Positions 9,323 to 18,712 of a stretch of 64,000 bases of DNA are shown here, piece by piece. Made by a program: the position numbers and the translations under genes. The notes below the pieces were generated by a model. That model had not been told where the DNA came from, did no database searches, and was given only the letters and a program-made list of their open reading frames with translations. Origin of the DNA: Lascolabacillus massiliensis (GTDB lineage Bacteria; Bacteroidota; Bacteroidia; Bacteroidales; Dysgonomonadaceae); assembly GCF_001282625.1 (NCBI RefSeq), contig NZ_CTEJ01000001.1, forward strand, positions 310,001 through 374,000. The letters run 5' to 3'. Position 1 is the stretch's first letter. The number at the start of each line of letters is the position of its first letter.

Positions 9323-9958
9323 ATGCCAAAAACAAATAGAAAAGTTCCGGCTTTAAATGCCAGTTCTATGGCTGACGTTTCTTTCCTGTTACTATGTTAC
9401 TTTTTGATGGTATCAAGTATGGATGTCGATTCAGGTTTGGCTCGACGTTTACCACCACCACCACAAAATGAACAAGAGCAGTCTTCGGTAGATGTTCAGC
9501 GTAGAAATTTGTTAGTTGTTCTGGTAAACTCTAAAAACGAGATTTTAGTCCAGGACCAACAAGGAACTGTAATGTATGCTAACGAAAGTGAATTGCAAGG
9601 GGGATCAGGAAATATTGCAATGAAAGATGTGGTTAAAGAATTCGTTTTAAATACTTCAAATAGCCCTGATTTACCTCAGCTAATTGAAGAAGATTTCGGT
9701 CCACCTATTGGAACTGTGCCTGTAACCTCAAATCACGTAATATCTATACAGAATGATGCTACTACGAGATACAGTGCATATATAGCTGTTCAAAATGAGG
9801 TTGTTAGAGCATATAATGAACTTCGAAATGAAGGAGCCAGAAGATATTTTGGTACTTCATATGAAGAATTGACCGTAGATCAAAAGAAACAGATCGATGA
9901 TCTATATCCTCAACGTATTTCTGAAGCTGAACCTAAAAATTATGGAGGAGAACAATAG
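9323..9958 (+). CDS. exbD: ExbD/TolR family biopolymer transport protein (first copy)
   Basis: ExbD is the single-span rotor-like partner of ExbB that carries the proton-binding aspartate. This 211-residue copy has N-terminal SSMADVSFLLLCYFL near residues 14-28, with the conserved Asp at 18 at the start of the only TM. The periplasmic C-terminal domain is longer than the usual ExbD (about 140 residues) and has a proline run (RLPPPPQNE) just after the membrane. It precedes the second ExbD by 2 bases, so the two are co-translated and may form a hetero-oligomer. Confidence 0.9.
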   Translation: MPKTNRKVPALNASSMADVSFLLLCYFLMVSSMDVDSGLARRLPPPPQNEQEQSSVDVQRRNLLVVLVNSKNEILVQDQQGTVMYANESELQGGSGNIAMKDVVKEFVLNTSNSPDLPQLIEEDFGPPIGTVPVTSNHVISIQNDATTRYSAYIAVQNEVVRAYNELRNEGARRYFGTSYEELTVDQKKQIDDLYPQRISEAEPKNYGGEQ

Positions 9959-9960
9959 TT

Positions 9961-10419
9961 ATGGGAAAATTTAATAAAAGTGGAAAAAAAGAAGTACCTG
10001 CAATGAATACTTCATCTATGCCTGATATAGTTTTCGCAGTTCTCTTTTTCTTCATTATAACTACAACTTTACGTTCTGAAACTTTGATGGTGAGAATGAA
10101 ACTTCCTACTGCATCAGAAGTACAGAAACTAGAAAAGAAATCTTTAGTGACCTATATTAATATTGGTCCTCCATTAGATGCAAGGCTAGGAACTGGAACA
10201 CAGATGCAGTTGAATGACAGATTTGCTCAGGTTGCAGATATTCAGAACTATATTGCTCAGGAAAAAGCGAGTATGAATGAAGCTGATCAGCCTTTAATGA
10301 CTGTTTCAATAAAAGCAGATGAAAATACTCGTATGCAGTATATTACTGATGTAAAACAAGCTTTAAGAAAGGCTTATGCATTAAAAATAAGCTATTCCGC
10401 ACGAAAAGGCGAGAACTAG
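9961..10419 (+). CDS. exbD: ExbD/TolR family biopolymer transport protein (second copy)
   Basis: A second, standard-length ExbD (152 residues). SSMPDIVFAVLFFFI near residues 19-33 places the conserved proton-carrying Asp at about 22 in the single TM, followed by a periplasmic domain. It is the last gene of the exbB operon and is followed by a bidirectional terminator at 10440-10474. Having two unequal ExbD genes after one ExbB is common in Bacteroidota; whether both assemble in the same motor is not shown by the sequence. Confidence 0.9.
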   Translation: MGKFNKSGKKEVPAMNTSSMPDIVFAVLFFFIITTTLRSETLMVRMKLPTASEVQKLEKKSLVTYINIGPPLDARLGTGTQMQLNDRFAQVADIQNYIAQEKASMNEADQPLMTVSIKADENTRMQYITDVKQALRKAYALKISYSARKGEN

Positions 10420-10439
10420 TATTGTTTAAGTATCATTAG

Positions 10440-10474
10440 AAAAAACCGGATTCAATCAATGGATCCGGTTTTTT
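10440..10474 (+). terminator. bidirectional terminator between exbD and the radical SAM gene
   Basis: AAAAACCGGAT (10441-10451) pairs perfectly with ATCCGGTTTTT (10463-10473), with one further A-T pair outside. A tracts on the left and T tracts on the right let it work for both convergent genes. Confidence 0.88.
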
Positions 10475-10511
10475 TAATAGTATTTAAATAATAGTTATAT
10501 AACTTTTATGA

Positions 10512-11759
10512 TTAAGTTTTAGGATTATTTTCTTTTATCCAAGTTATTATATTTGCAGGTGGTCGTTGGGCAAGCAACTCATTTTTCATATAATCCATAT
10601 ACGGCATAACATGTTTAAAGAATTTATAATATCCTTTACATAAATAGTTTAACCCTTTATTTCCATATTTATCTTTTATAAATCTGTTTTTAGGACACTC
10701 GCCGTAACAGGCAAAAAGCACATCACATTCACGACATTGTTGAGGTAATTTATCAAACTTATCATTTCCGAATGTTTGTTGTTTATTTGAATACATCATG
10801 GAAGTTAGAGTATCATCATAAATATTACCCAATTTATATTCAGGGAAAACAAAATGATCGCATGAATATACATCACCATTAAATTCCATAACTCCTGCAT
10901 GACCGCATGTTTTTGCCATTGTACATACTCCAGGGTTTTCTCCAACCCAATTAGCTAAAGTAGAGTCAAATATCTGTACAAATATTTTTCCAACATCTTC
11001 CTTTACCCATTCATCAAAGATTGAACAAAGAAAATCGCCCCATTTATCTGCATTCACAGTAAAAGGAGCTAATTCAGCTTCGTGGTCATCCTCTTTTGCA
11101 GTAGCAAGTTTTAATAGAGAAATATTTTCAGTAGGTTCTTGTATTCTAAGTCGCTCTACAATTGGTGTGAATTGAATATATTTACAATCAATATCTTTAA
11201 AAAAGTTATAGAATTCAAGTGGATAATCTACATTGTAATCATTTACTACAGCCATACAATTGAACTCAACTCCATGTTTTTTTAGCAATTCAATACCTTT
11301 CATAACCCTATGAAAAGAAGGGCGTCCCATTTTATCTCGTCTATATTCATCATGAAAATCCTTTGGCCCATCAATAGATATACCAACTAAAAAATTGTTT
11401 TCTTTGAAAAATTTGCACCAATCATCGTTTAGGAGAGTACCATTTGTTTGTATTGAATTATCTATATTTCTTCCATTCGCATATTTTTTTTGTAATTCTA
11501 TAGCCTTTTTATAAAATGATATTGGCCTCATCAATGTTTCTCCTCCATGCCATGTAAACATAATATCCGGCATTGTTTGAGAATCAATATATTGCTTAAT
11601 GAACCGTTCTAGTAAATTTTCACTCATTACTTGATTTCTATTATTATAAAGATTCTCTTTTTCAAGATAATAGCAATAATCACAATTTAAATTACACTTG
11701 GAGCCTACTGGCTTCAGCATTACATAAAGTGGTCTGGCAAAAGGAGCAAATGTTGACAT
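10512..11759 (-). CDS. anaerobic sulfatase-maturating enzyme-like radical SAM/SPASM protein
   Basis: Such enzymes oxidise an active-site Cys or Ser of sulfatases to formylglycine. The 415-residue protein has the radical SAM cluster motif CNLNCDYC (Cys22, Cys26, Cys29), then YYLEKENLY as in characterised anSMEs. Its SPASM C-terminal region is cysteine-rich (CTMAKTCGHAG near 279-289, CDHF near 299, CRECDVLFACYGECP near 342-356) and would bind two auxiliary 4Fe-4S clusters. No sulfatase gene is in the window, so its clients lie elsewhere. It is divergent from doxX, with a -7-like TATCTTTG on the minus strand at 11779-11786. Confidence 0.88.
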   Translation of the reverse strand: MSTFAPFARPLYVMLKPVGSKCNLNCDYCYYLEKENLYNNRNQVMSENLLERFIKQYIDSQTMPDIMFTWHGGETLMRPISFYKKAIELQKKYANGRNIDNSIQTNGTLLNDDWCKFFKENNFLVGISIDGPKDFHDEYRRDKMGRPSFHRVMKGIELLKKHGVEFNCMAVVNDYNVDYPLEFYNFFKDIDCKYIQFTPIVERLRIQEPTENISLLKLATAKEDDHEAELAPFTVNADKWGDFLCSIFDEWVKEDVGKIFVQIFDSTLANWVGENPGVCTMAKTCGHAGVMEFNGDVYSCDHFVFPEYKLGNIYDDTLTSMMYSNKQQTFGNDKFDKLPQQCRECDVLFACYGECPKNRFIKDKYGNKGLNYLCKGYYKFFKHVMPYMDYMKNELLAQRPPANIITWIKENNPKT

Positions 11760-11778
11760 ATCGATTTTTTTTATAGTA

Positions 11779-11786
11779 CAAAGATA
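11779..11786 (-). promoter_or_regulatory. candidate -7 element of the radical SAM gene
   Basis: The minus strand reads TATCTTTG, a perfect TAnnTTTG match, 20 bases before the start codon. No good -33 element lies at the expected distance, so it may be weak or activator-dependent. Confidence 0.4.
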
Positions 11787-11871
11787 AACAAATCATATAG
11801 ATGAGTGTTTTTACTACTTATGAATTTAAAAATTAAAGAATAAAATAACACAATTAATAAACAATTTAAAT

Positions 11872-12288
11872 ATGAACAACAAAAAGAATTTATTAAATAT
11901 CGGGTGGTTAATTCTAAGAGTAGGATTAGGTATAACAATATTCCTACATGGTCTGCCAAAAATAACGGGTGGTCCTGATACATGGACAATGGTAGGTAGT
12001 ACAATGTCAAATTTTGGAATTGATTCAGGTCATACATTCTGGGGTTTTATAGCTGCAATTTCTGAAACTGTAGGAGGATTGTTATTTGCACTTGGATTAT
12101 TTTTTAGGCCAGCAGCTATAATGTTAGCAGGAACAATGTTAGTAGCTTTAATCACACATCTTTTTAATGGAGATAATTTTATGGGTTATGGTCATGCTTT
12201 AGATCTATTAATTGTATTTGCAGGATCAATATTTATAGGTGCAGGTAAATACTCTGTAGATGCGAAATTATTCCCTAAAATAGCATAA
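11872..12288 (+). CDS. DoxX family membrane protein
   Basis: A 138-residue inner-membrane protein with four predicted TM segments and the family's N-terminal pattern LILRVGLGITIFLHGLPKI near residues 13-31 (Arg16, His26, Gly27), followed by WGFIAAISETVGGLLFALG. DoxX-family proteins are linked to quinone or redox and thiol stress functions, but no reaction is certain for this subgroup. It stands alone: divergent from the radical SAM gene and closed by a strong hairpin at 12321-12358. Confidence 0.85.
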   Translation: MNNKKNLLNIGWLILRVGLGITIFLHGLPKITGGPDTWTMVGSTMSNFGIDSGHTFWGFIAAISETVGGLLFALGLFFRPAAIMLAGTMLVALITHLFNGDNFMGYGHALDLLIVFAGSIFIGAGKYSVDAKLFPKIA

Positions 12289-12320
12289 ATAGTATTTTTT
12301 CAATTATTTGATTTAATAAA

Positions 12321-12366
12321 AAATCCCCCTTCAGCATTGTTTCGCAGAAGGGGGATTTCTGTTTTT
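12321..12366 (+). terminator. Rho-independent terminator after doxX
   Basis: AAATCCCCCTTC (12321-12332) pairs perfectly over 12 bp with GAAGGGGGATTT (12347-12358), with a 14-base loop. CTGTTTTTT follows. Confidence 0.9.
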
Positions 12367-12499
12367 TCAAATATTCTAGGTTTTCTATATTCTTCTAAAT
12401 TTTGTAATTAATAGGAGCAATTATTAATAACTAGAACAAATTTTGACTGGTATTTATAATAATGGTCTTACTGGTATTCAATGTTTATATAAAAAAAGA

Positions 12500-12595
12500 G
12501 GGTAAGCTTACTATATCGCGCCGCTACAACCAAATACCCTTGCTTCGGTCAAGACCTGGGGGATTCAATGGGAGCTGGCCGTATAGGACTTACCC
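12500..12595 (-). ncRNA. ffs: signal recognition particle RNA, small bacterial type (4.5S-like)
   Basis: On the minus strand a 96-base RNA starts GGGTAAG (12595-12589) and ends CTTACCC (12506-12500), closing a terminal helix, and is followed by a run of T. The helix-8 signature that binds Ffh is visible: the 5' CAGG strand at 12558-12555 and the 3' AGCA strand at 12544-12541 form the symmetric internal loop. A two-pair stem (TC/GA) and the six-base loop TTGACC cap it, in place of the usual GNRA-like tetraloop. The protein partner Ffh is encoded at 17090-18415. A near-perfect promoter precedes it. It fills most of the 444-base gap between doxX and pepT. Confidence 0.9.
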
Positions 12596-12598
12596 AAC

Positions 12599-12632
12599 TG
12601 CAAAGATAAGACATTTTTCTACAGAAACAAAA
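12599..12632 (-). promoter_or_regulatory. promoter of the SRP RNA
   Basis: The minus strand has TTTTG at 12632-12628, a 19-base spacer, then TATCTTTGCA at 12608-12599. Both elements match the Bacteroidota consensus, and transcription would begin at about 12595, exactly at the predicted RNA 5' end. Confidence 0.88.
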
Positions 12633-12645
12633 GAGAGAATAGATT

Positions 12646-12675
12646 TTTGCTATTCAAGTCATTTTTTTATCTTTG
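12646..12675 (+). promoter_or_regulatory. promoter of pepT
   Basis: TTTG at 12646-12649, an 18-base spacer and TATCTTTG at 12668-12675 form a strong Bacteroidota-type promoter, divergent from the SRP RNA promoter. The leader to the pepT ATG is about 50 bases. Confidence 0.75.
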
Positions 12676-12732
12676 TGACACTATTATAACTTTAACTTTG
12701 AAAAATTCTTTCAATCAAAATATTATAAAATA

Positions 12733-13956
12733 ATGACGATAGTAGATAGGTTTATAAAATATGCTCGTATTGATACTCAATCCGATGAGAACAGTACGCA
12801 GACACCAAGTACACAAAAACAATTTAATCTTGCAAAAGAGGTAGAGAAAGAAGCTCTTGAGATGGGACTTGTGGATGTTAGTCTAGATAATAATTGCTAC
12901 TTTATGGCTACCCTGCCTTCAAATACAAATAAGAAGGTACCTGTAATAGGGTTTATATCACATTTTGATACTAGTCCCGACATGAGTGGAAACAATGTAA
13001 ATCCACGAATAGTAAAAAATTATGATGGAAAAGATATAGTATTGAATGAAACCAATAATGTAGTTCTTTCACCAAATGATTTCCCCGAACTGTTGTCTCA
13101 TAAAGGGGAAGATATAATTGTAACAGATGGTACAACATTATTAGGAGCAGATGATAAAGCTGGTATAGCTGAAATAATGAGTGCGATGCAGTACCTTATA
13201 GATCATCCAGAAATTGAACATGGTAAAATAAGGATAGCATTTACCCCTGATGAGGAAATAGGTAGAGGAGCTGATAAATTTGATGTAGAGAAATTCGGTG
13301 CTGATTGGGCATACACTATGGATGGGAGTGAAGTAGGAGAACTTGAATATGAAAACTTTAATGCCGCATCAGCCAAAATAGAAATACAAGGACGAAATGT
13401 TCATCCCGGTTATGCAAAAAATAAAATGATAAATGCACTTCATGTTGCAAATGAACTGATTTCACTACTACCTAAAGAACAAAGGCCAGAACATACTGAA
13501 GGGTATGAAGGTTTTTTCCATCTTATTTCATTGAGTGGAACAGTTGAAGAAGCTAATCTGTCTTTTATTATTCGCGATCATGATAGGAATAAGTTTGAGG
13601 ATCGTAAAGAATTGTTGATACACTCTGTTGATATATTAAATAAACTGTATGATAACAGACTTAAACTTACTCTCAAAGATCAGTATTATAATATGAGAGA
13701 GAAAGTAGAACCAGTTATGCATATAGTCAATTATGCTTATCGAGCAATGGAGGAGTTAGGAATCAAACCTAATGTAAAACCTATACGCGGAGGTACAGAC
13801 GGTTCACGACTCTCATTTATGGGGTTACCATGTCCAAACATTTTTGCAGGTGGTATGAATTTCCATGGCAAATATGAGTATTTACCTATTCCTTCTATGG
13901 AGAAAGCATCTAAGGTTGTTGTAAAAATTGCCGAACTGGTAGCTAGAGATGCATAA
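12733..13956 (+). CDS. pepT: peptidase T (tripeptide aminopeptidase)
   Basis: A cytoplasmic M20-family zinc exopeptidase that removes N-terminal residues from tripeptides. The 407-residue protein has all of the M20 metal and catalytic motifs: SHFDTSPD near residues 76-83, [13 protein letters not shown] near 132-144, the catalytic EE in TPDEEIGRG near 172-180, [14 protein letters not shown] near 196-209, and the C-terminal [12 protein letters not shown] near 377-388. Length is normal. It has its own strong promoter; gcvT starts 57 bases after its stop and may be read through. Confidence 0.95.
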   Translation: MTIVDRFIKYARIDTQSDENSTQTPSTQKQFNLAKEVEKEALEMGLVDVSLDNNCYFMATLPSNTNKKVPVIGFISHFDTSPDMSGNNVNPRIVKNYDGKDIVLNETNNVVLSPNDFPELLSHKGEDIIVTDGTTLLGADDKAGIAEIMSAMQYLIDHPEIEHGKIRIAFTPDEEIGRGADKFDVEKFGADWAYTMDGSEVGELEYENFNAASAKIEIQGRNVHPGYAKNKMINALHVANELISLLPKEQRPEHTEGYEGFFHLISLSGTVEEANLSFIIRDHDRNKFEDRKELLIHSVDILNKLYDNRLKLTLKDQYYNMREKVEPVMHIVNYAYRAMEELGIKPNVKPIRGGTDGSRLSFMGLPCPNIFAGGMNFHGKYEYLPIPSMEKASKVVVKIAELVARDA

Positions 13957-14013
13957 ATATAGACTCAGTTATTTGTATAATTAATTAACTTACTAAATAA
14001 ACAATAAACAGGT

Positions 14014-15099
14014 ATGAAGCAGACACCATTTACAGATTTACATATTAAATTAGGAGCTAAAATGCATGAATTTGCAGGATATAATATGCCAATTGAATAC
14101 TCAGGTATAATAGATGAACATCAAACTGTAGTAAATTCTGTTGGGGTGTTTGACGTCTCTCATATGGGTGAATTTTGGGTGAAAGGTCCCAAAGCAGTTG
14201 AGTTTTTACAGAGAGTAACAAGTAATGATGTAACTAAACTTCAATTGGGTAAAGCGCAATATACTTGCTTTGTAAATGAAAACGGAGGAATTGTTGATGA
14301 TTTCATAGTATACTATTACGAACCGGAAAAATATCTAATGGTTGTTAATGCAGCAAACATAGAAAAAGACTGGGAATGGTGTGTGAAATGGAACACAATG
14401 GGTGCTGAACTTGAAAATGCTTCCGATCACATGGCCCAATTAGCTGTTCAGGGTCCAAATGCAAAGGCTACATTGCAAAAGTTGACAGAAGAAAACCTTT
14501 CGGATATACCTTTTTATGAATTCACAACATCAAAATTTGCTGGTGTAGATAATGTTATCATTTCAAATACAGGTTACACTGGTGCCGGTGGTTTTGAACT
14601 ATATTTTTATCCGGAAAATGGCATTAAAATATGGGACGCTATATTTGAAGCAGGAAAGGAGTACGGGGTAAAACCTATAGGGTTAGGTGCACGCGATACT
14701 CTACGTTTAGAGATGGGATATTGTCTTTATGGTAATGATCTTGATGATACAACAACACCTTTACAAGCAGGCTTAGGCTGGATTACTAAATTTGCTGATA
14801 ATAAGCCATTTATTGGCAGGGAAGTACTTGAAAAAGAAAAATATGAAGGAGTATCGCGTAAATTGTGCTGTTTTGAATTGATTGATAAAGGTATCCCAAG
14901 ACATGGTTACGAAATCGCTAATGAAGATGGAGAGATTATTGGTAATGTTACTTCAGGTACAATGTCCCCTATATTAAAGAAAGGTATTGGCATGGGTTAT
15001 GTAAAACCTGATTACGCAAAATCAGATAATGAGATATATGTCAAGGTACGTAATAGGAATTTAAAGGCTGTAATAGTTAAACCCCCTTTTAGAAAATAA
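14014..15099 (+). CDS. gcvT: glycine cleavage system aminomethyltransferase (T protein)
   Basis: GcvT moves the methylene group from the aminomethylated lipoyl H-protein to tetrahydrofolate, releasing ammonia. The 361-residue protein is of standard length. It has the N-terminal substrate-binding block (HAxx-like [15 protein letters not shown] near 15-29, FDVSHMGEF near 47-55), [11 protein letters not shown] near 89-99 and the folate-contacting [18 protein letters not shown] near 224-241. The H and P protein genes are not in the window, as is usual in this phylum. It is followed after 28 bases by the flippase-like gene, probably in one transcript. FolD, another one-carbon enzyme, lies 1 kb downstream on the opposite strand. 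Confidence 0.95.
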   Translation: MKQTPFTDLHIKLGAKMHEFAGYNMPIEYSGIIDEHQTVVNSVGVFDVSHMGEFWVKGPKAVEFLQRVTSNDVTKLQLGKAQYTCFVNENGGIVDDFIVYYYEPEKYLMVVNAANIEKDWEWCVKWNTMGAELENASDHMAQLAVQGPNAKATLQKLTEENLSDIPFYEFTTSKFAGVDNVIISNTGYTGAGGFELYFYPENGIKIWDAIFEAGKEYGVKPIGLGARDTLRLEMGYCLYGNDLDDTTTPLQAGLGWITKFADNKPFIGREVLEKEKYEGVSRKLCCFELIDKGIPRHGYEIANEDGEIIGNVTSGTMSPILKKGIGMGYVKPDYAKSDNEIYVKVRNRNLKAVIVKPPFRK

Positions 15100-15127
15100 T
15101 AAACATACTTGCAACTCTCCTGTCTTT

Positions 15128-16123
15128 ATGGCAAATAAAGCTAGAATAGCTAAGAATGTCTTCTTTATTGTTGGTGCACTGACACTAGGAATAATGATCT
15201 ATAAAATAGGTGTTGACAATATCTGGCACGATATAAAACAGACCGGTTGGTGGTACATACCTATTTTCTCAATGTGGGTTGTGGTATATCTATTAAACAC
15301 ATTATCGTTTTATATTATACTGAATGATGGAAGTCAAGAATCTAAGAAAATTAGTTTTATAAGACTTTTTAAGCTTACTATTAGTGGTTTTGCTATAAAC
15401 TATATAACTCCATTTGGATTAATGGGAGGAGAGCCTTATAAGATAATAGAGTTAAAAGAGGATTTAGGTATACAGAAAGCTACTTCGTCAGTATTGTTAT
15501 CCACGATGATGCATTTTGTGTCTCATTTCTTGTTCTGGGTAGTCACAATACCTATGTTGTTTTTTTTAGTTCCTGTAATATCTGATTCAATTGAAATAGG
15601 ATTAATTATATCTGGTGGTACAGCATTCTTACTCCTTTTGTGGGCTTATAGAGTATACACAAAAGGAGGTGTCAACAGAGCATTAATAATTACAAGCAGA
15701 CTTCCATTTATAGGAAAGAAAATTAAGAATCTGAAGGTAAAGCATCAGGAGAAAATAGATCAGATGGACGTTCTGATAGCCGATCTATACAAGAACAGGA
15801 AAAAGGACTTTATAGCATCTCTATCAATTGAGTTTTTATCCCGCTTCTTTATATGTTTTGAGATATTACTTATGATGCAAGCTATCAAGGCTCCTGTTAC
15901 CATTGTTCAGAGTGTACTGGTTGAATCAATACAGTCTTTGATCTCAAATTTATTTTTCTTTATGCCCATGCAGATGGGAGCACGTGAAGGTGGTTTTGTA
16001 ATTATATATGGAATTCTTTCAATGCCTGTTGCATATGGTGTTTTTGTGAGTCTAAGTAAAAGAATCAGAGAACTATTCTGGACATTAGTTGGTATATTGT
16101 TGATAAAAGCAGAAAAGCATTAA
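15128..16123 (+). CDS. lysylphosphatidylglycerol synthase TM-region (UPF0104) family membrane protein
   Basis: A polytopic inner-membrane protein of 331 residues with about eight hydrophobic segments. It shows the family motif YITPFGLMGGEPYK near residues 95-108 and the C-terminal FFMPMQMGAREGGFVI near 277-292. The family comprises the flippase-like domain of MprF/AglD proteins and stand-alone homologues; the synthase domain of MprF is absent here. Substrate is unknown. The stop codon lies inside a perfect 18-bp inverted repeat (16113-16158) that also ends the opposing folD transcript. Confidence 0.85.
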   Translation: MANKARIAKNVFFIVGALTLGIMIYKIGVDNIWHDIKQTGWWYIPIFSMWVVVYLLNTLSFYIILNDGSQESKKISFIRLFKLTISGFAINYITPFGLMGGEPYKIIELKEDLGIQKATSSVLLSTMMHFVSHFLFWVVTIPMLFFLVPVISDSIEIGLIISGGTAFLLLLWAYRVYTKGGVNRALIITSRLPFIGKKIKNLKVKHQEKIDQMDVLIADLYKNRKKDFIASLSIEFLSRFFICFEILLMMQAIKAPVTIVQSVLVESIQSLISNLFFFMPMQMGAREGGFVIIYGILSMPVAYGVFVSLSKRIRELFWTLVGILLIKAEKH

Positions 16124-16158
16124 TTATTTTGCAAAGGTCTAAAATAATTAATGCTTTT
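16113..16158. terminator. bidirectional terminator, perfect 18-bp inverted repeat overlapping a stop codon
   Basis: AAAAGCATTAATTATTTT (16113-16130) and its exact reverse complement (16141-16158) flank a 10-base loop. The left arm contains the last codons and TAA of the flippase-like gene. The A and T ends make it usable by both convergent genes, though the stem is AT-rich. Confidence 0.75.
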
Positions 16159-16183
16159 GGATATAACTGTTATAAAAACGATC

Positions 16184-17074
16184 CTAGTTAATAGTTGGAT
16201 AAATCTCTTTTTTTCCAGCCAGAAGTGTATTTCTTAATAAGGAAACAATGGTCATTGGACCTACTCCCCCTGGTACAGGTGTAATATAAGAACACTTAGG
16301 TGCTACTTCATCAAATTTAACATCACCTTTAAGTCTGAAACCGGATTTCGTTTCATTACTTGGCACTCTGGTTGTACCAACATCTATAACTACTGCACCC
16401 TCTTTTACCATATCACCTGTAAGGAACTCCGGAACACCCAATGCAGCAATAATAATATCGGCTTCGAGACAGATCTCTTTGATGTTTTTTGTTCTGCTGT
16501 GACAAATGGTTACGGTGCAATCTCCAGGATAAGACTTTTGTAGCATAAGCATTGAAACAGGTTTTCCTACGATATTACTTCTTCCCAGTACTACGCAGTG
16601 TTTACCTTTTGTTTCAATATCATATCTTTTAAGCAATTCCAATATACCTGAAGGAGTAGCGGACAGAAAGCAAGGCATTCCAAGAGATAAACGTCCAACA
16701 TTTACCGGATGAAAACCATCAACATCTTTACGATAGTCAATGGCTTCAGTAATTTTTATTTCAGAAATATGATCGGGTAGAGGTAATTGAACTATAAATC
16801 CATCTATATCTTCATCTTTGTTTAGTCTGTCCACACAAGCAAGTAATTCCTCTTCTGTTACATCATCCTCGTACCTGATAAGAGTTGATTTAAATCCCAC
16901 CTGTTGGCAAGCCTTTACCTTATTGGCTACATAAGTTTCGCTTCCACCATCATGACCAACCAATACTGCGGCAAGGTGTGGAGTCTTTCCTCCTGCTGCT
17001 TTTATCTTTAATACCTCCTCTGCGATCTCACTTTTTATCTGAGCAGAAACTGCTTTACCGTCTATTAATTTCAT
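16184..17074 (-). CDS. folD: bifunctional methylenetetrahydrofolate dehydrogenase / methenyltetrahydrofolate cyclohydrolase
   Basis: A cytoplasmic one-carbon enzyme that interconverts 5,10-methylene- and 10-formyl-tetrahydrofolate with NADP+. The 296-residue product has the catalytic lysine in [12 protein letters not shown] near 46-57, VQLPLPDHI near 95-103 and the NADP-binding segment [14 protein letters not shown] near 165-178. Near 266-278 is the family signature [13 protein letters not shown]. Length is standard. It lies 15 bases after the ffh stop on the same strand, so ffh and folD are probably co-transcribed. Confidence 0.96.
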   Translation of the reverse strand: MKLIDGKAVSAQIKSEIAEEVLKIKAAGGKTPHLAAVLVGHDGGSETYVANKVKACQQVGFKSTLIRYEDDVTEEELLACVDRLNKDEDIDGFIVQLPLPDHISEIKITEAIDYRKDVDGFHPVNVGRLSLGMPCFLSATPSGILELLKRYDIETKGKHCVVLGRSNIVGKPVSMLMLQKSYPGDCTVTICHSRTKNIKEICLEADIIIAALGVPEFLTGDMVKEGAVVIDVGTTRVPSNETKSGFRLKGDVKFDEVAPKCSYITPVPGGVGPMTIVSLLRNTLLAGKKEIYPTIN

Positions 17075-17089
17075 ATTTAAAGTTATATG

Positions 17090-18415
17090 TTATCTTCTGC
17101 GCATATTCCTCATCATCTGTTTCCCTCCACCTGAGGTCATTTTTCGCATCATTTTACGAGTTTCGTCAAACTGTTTAATCAATCTGTTAACCTCCTGTAC
17201 ATCTGTTCCACTTCCTTTAGCAATACGGGCACGGCGCGATCCGTTAAGTATTTCCGGATTAGTACGCTCTTCTGGTGTCATAGATCGAATAATTGCTTCG
17301 ATACCTTTAAAAGCATCATCATCAAAATCAAGATCTTTAATCTGTTTACCAACACCGGGTATCATTGATGCCAGGTCTTTCAGGTTACCCATCTTTTTAA
17401 TCTGCTGAATCTGATTTATGAAGTCATTAAAGTCAAACTGGTTCTTTGCTATTTTTTTCTGCAGACGTCTGGCTTCCTCTTCATCGTATTGTTCCTGAGC
17501 TTTCTCTACAAGAGTCACTACGTCTCCCATACCAAGGATACGATCAGCCATACGTTCAGGATGGAATACATCTATTGCATCAAGCTTTTCTCCTGTTCCT
17601 ACAAATTTTATTGGCTTATCAACTACTGAACGTATAGAAAGGGCAGCACCACCTCGAGTGTCACCATCTAATTTTGTTAGTACAACACCGTTGAAATTAA
17701 GTCTATCATTAAACTCTTTTGCAGTATTTACAGCATCCTGACCAGTCATTGCATCCACCACAAATAAAATTTCCTGCGGATTAATTGCATTCTTGATAGA
17801 TTCAATTTCATCCATCATCTGTTGGTCAATTGCCAAGCGACCTGCAGTGTCTATAATAACAAGATCACGTCCATACTGGCGCGCATATTGTATAGCATTT
17901 TTAGCTATTTTGACAGGATTCTTATTATCCTCTTCTGAATATACCGGTACACCAATTTGTTCTCCCAGTACTTTCAACTGCTCAATAGCAGCAGGACGGT
18001 ATACGTCACCGGCAACAAGTAGAGGACTCTTTCCTCTCTTGCTTTTCAGCATATTTGCAAGTTTACCGGAGAAAGTAGTTTTACCTGATCCTTGTAAACC
18101 AGACATAAGGATGACTGCAGGGTTACCTTTAATATTGATGTCTGAAGCTGTGCCACCCATGAGTATTGCTAGCTCATCATGCACAATTTTCACCATCATC
18201 TGTTCAGGTTTAACTGCATTTAGGACATCTTGACCTAAAGCTTTCTCCTTAACCTTTTCGGTAAATTCCTTAGCAGTTTTATAATTAACGTCAGCGTCAA
18301 GCAGGGCACGGCGAACATCTTTTAGCGTTTCAGCAACGTTTATTTCTGTTATTTTTCCTTGCCCTTTTAATATCTTAAACGACCTTTCTAATCTGTCACT
18401 TAAATTTTCAAACAT
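17090..18415 (-). CDS. ffh: signal recognition particle GTPase Ffh
   Basis: Ffh binds signal sequences and the SRP RNA and delivers ribosomes to FtsY at the inner membrane. The 441-residue protein has the N domain, then the G domain with [14 protein letters not shown] near 109-122, [15 protein letters not shown] near 189-203 and [14 protein letters not shown] near 247-260. A methionine-rich M domain ends in a basic tail ([10 protein letters not shown] near 398-407, then many Met, Lys and Arg). Its RNA partner is encoded at 12500-12595. A -7-like TATCTTTG lies about 95 bases upstream on the minus strand. Confidence 0.97.
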   Translation of the reverse strand: MFENLSDRLERSFKILKGQGKITEINVAETLKDVRRALLDADVNYKTAKEFTEKVKEKALGQDVLNAVKPEQMMVKIVHDELAILMGGTASDINIKGNPAVILMSGLQGSGKTTFSGKLANMLKSKRGKSPLLVAGDVYRPAAIEQLKVLGEQIGVPVYSEEDNKNPVKIAKNAIQYARQYGRDLVIIDTAGRLAIDQQMMDEIESIKNAINPQEILFVVDAMTGQDAVNTAKEFNDRLNFNGVVLTKLDGDTRGGAALSIRSVVDKPIKFVGTGEKLDAIDVFHPERMADRILGMGDVVTLVEKAQEQYDEEEARRLQKKIAKNQFDFNDFINQIQQIKKMGNLKDLASMIPGVGKQIKDLDFDDDAFKGIEAIIRSMTPEERTNPEILNGSRRARIAKGSGTDVQEVNRLIKQFDETRKMMRKMTSGGGKQMMRNMRRR

Positions 18416-18510
18416 ATTGTTCTACAATGATTTGGTTTTATTCTCATCAATTTAAAGTTTTTATGATTAATTCAGATTGATGAAATTTACTACATTCTTT
18501 TATATCAACA

Positions 18511-18518
18511 CAAAGATA
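18511..18518 (-). promoter_or_regulatory. candidate -7 element of ffh-folD
   Basis: The minus strand reads TATCTTTG, a perfect -7 match, giving a leader of about 90 bases before ffh. The -33 region is not convincing. The rest of the 297-base divergent gap to the CDF gene (18416-18712) is AT-rich and shows no gene. Confidence 0.45.
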
Positions 18519-18712
18519 ATGAAAAAGGATTATTTCAGAAAATAATGAGCTTTATACTATTACCTTGTTATATTATGCATTTCATAGATTTAATATATTG
18601 ATTTAATACGTTTTACAAACCTATTCCAGATATTAGTGAATATTCAAAAGGAAAATGGTATGAATTGTTTAATTTTGTGTTTCAAAAAGAAATATTTATA
18701 AAGCCCACAACT

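Noticed and set aside
12462-12689. 75-codon plus-strand reading frame between doxX and pepT
   Set aside because: It lies antisense to the SRP RNA and its promoter and has no protein-like features.
13957-14013. Glycine riboswitch before gcvT
   Set aside because: The 57-base gap is AT-rich, too short for the aptamer and has no matching core.
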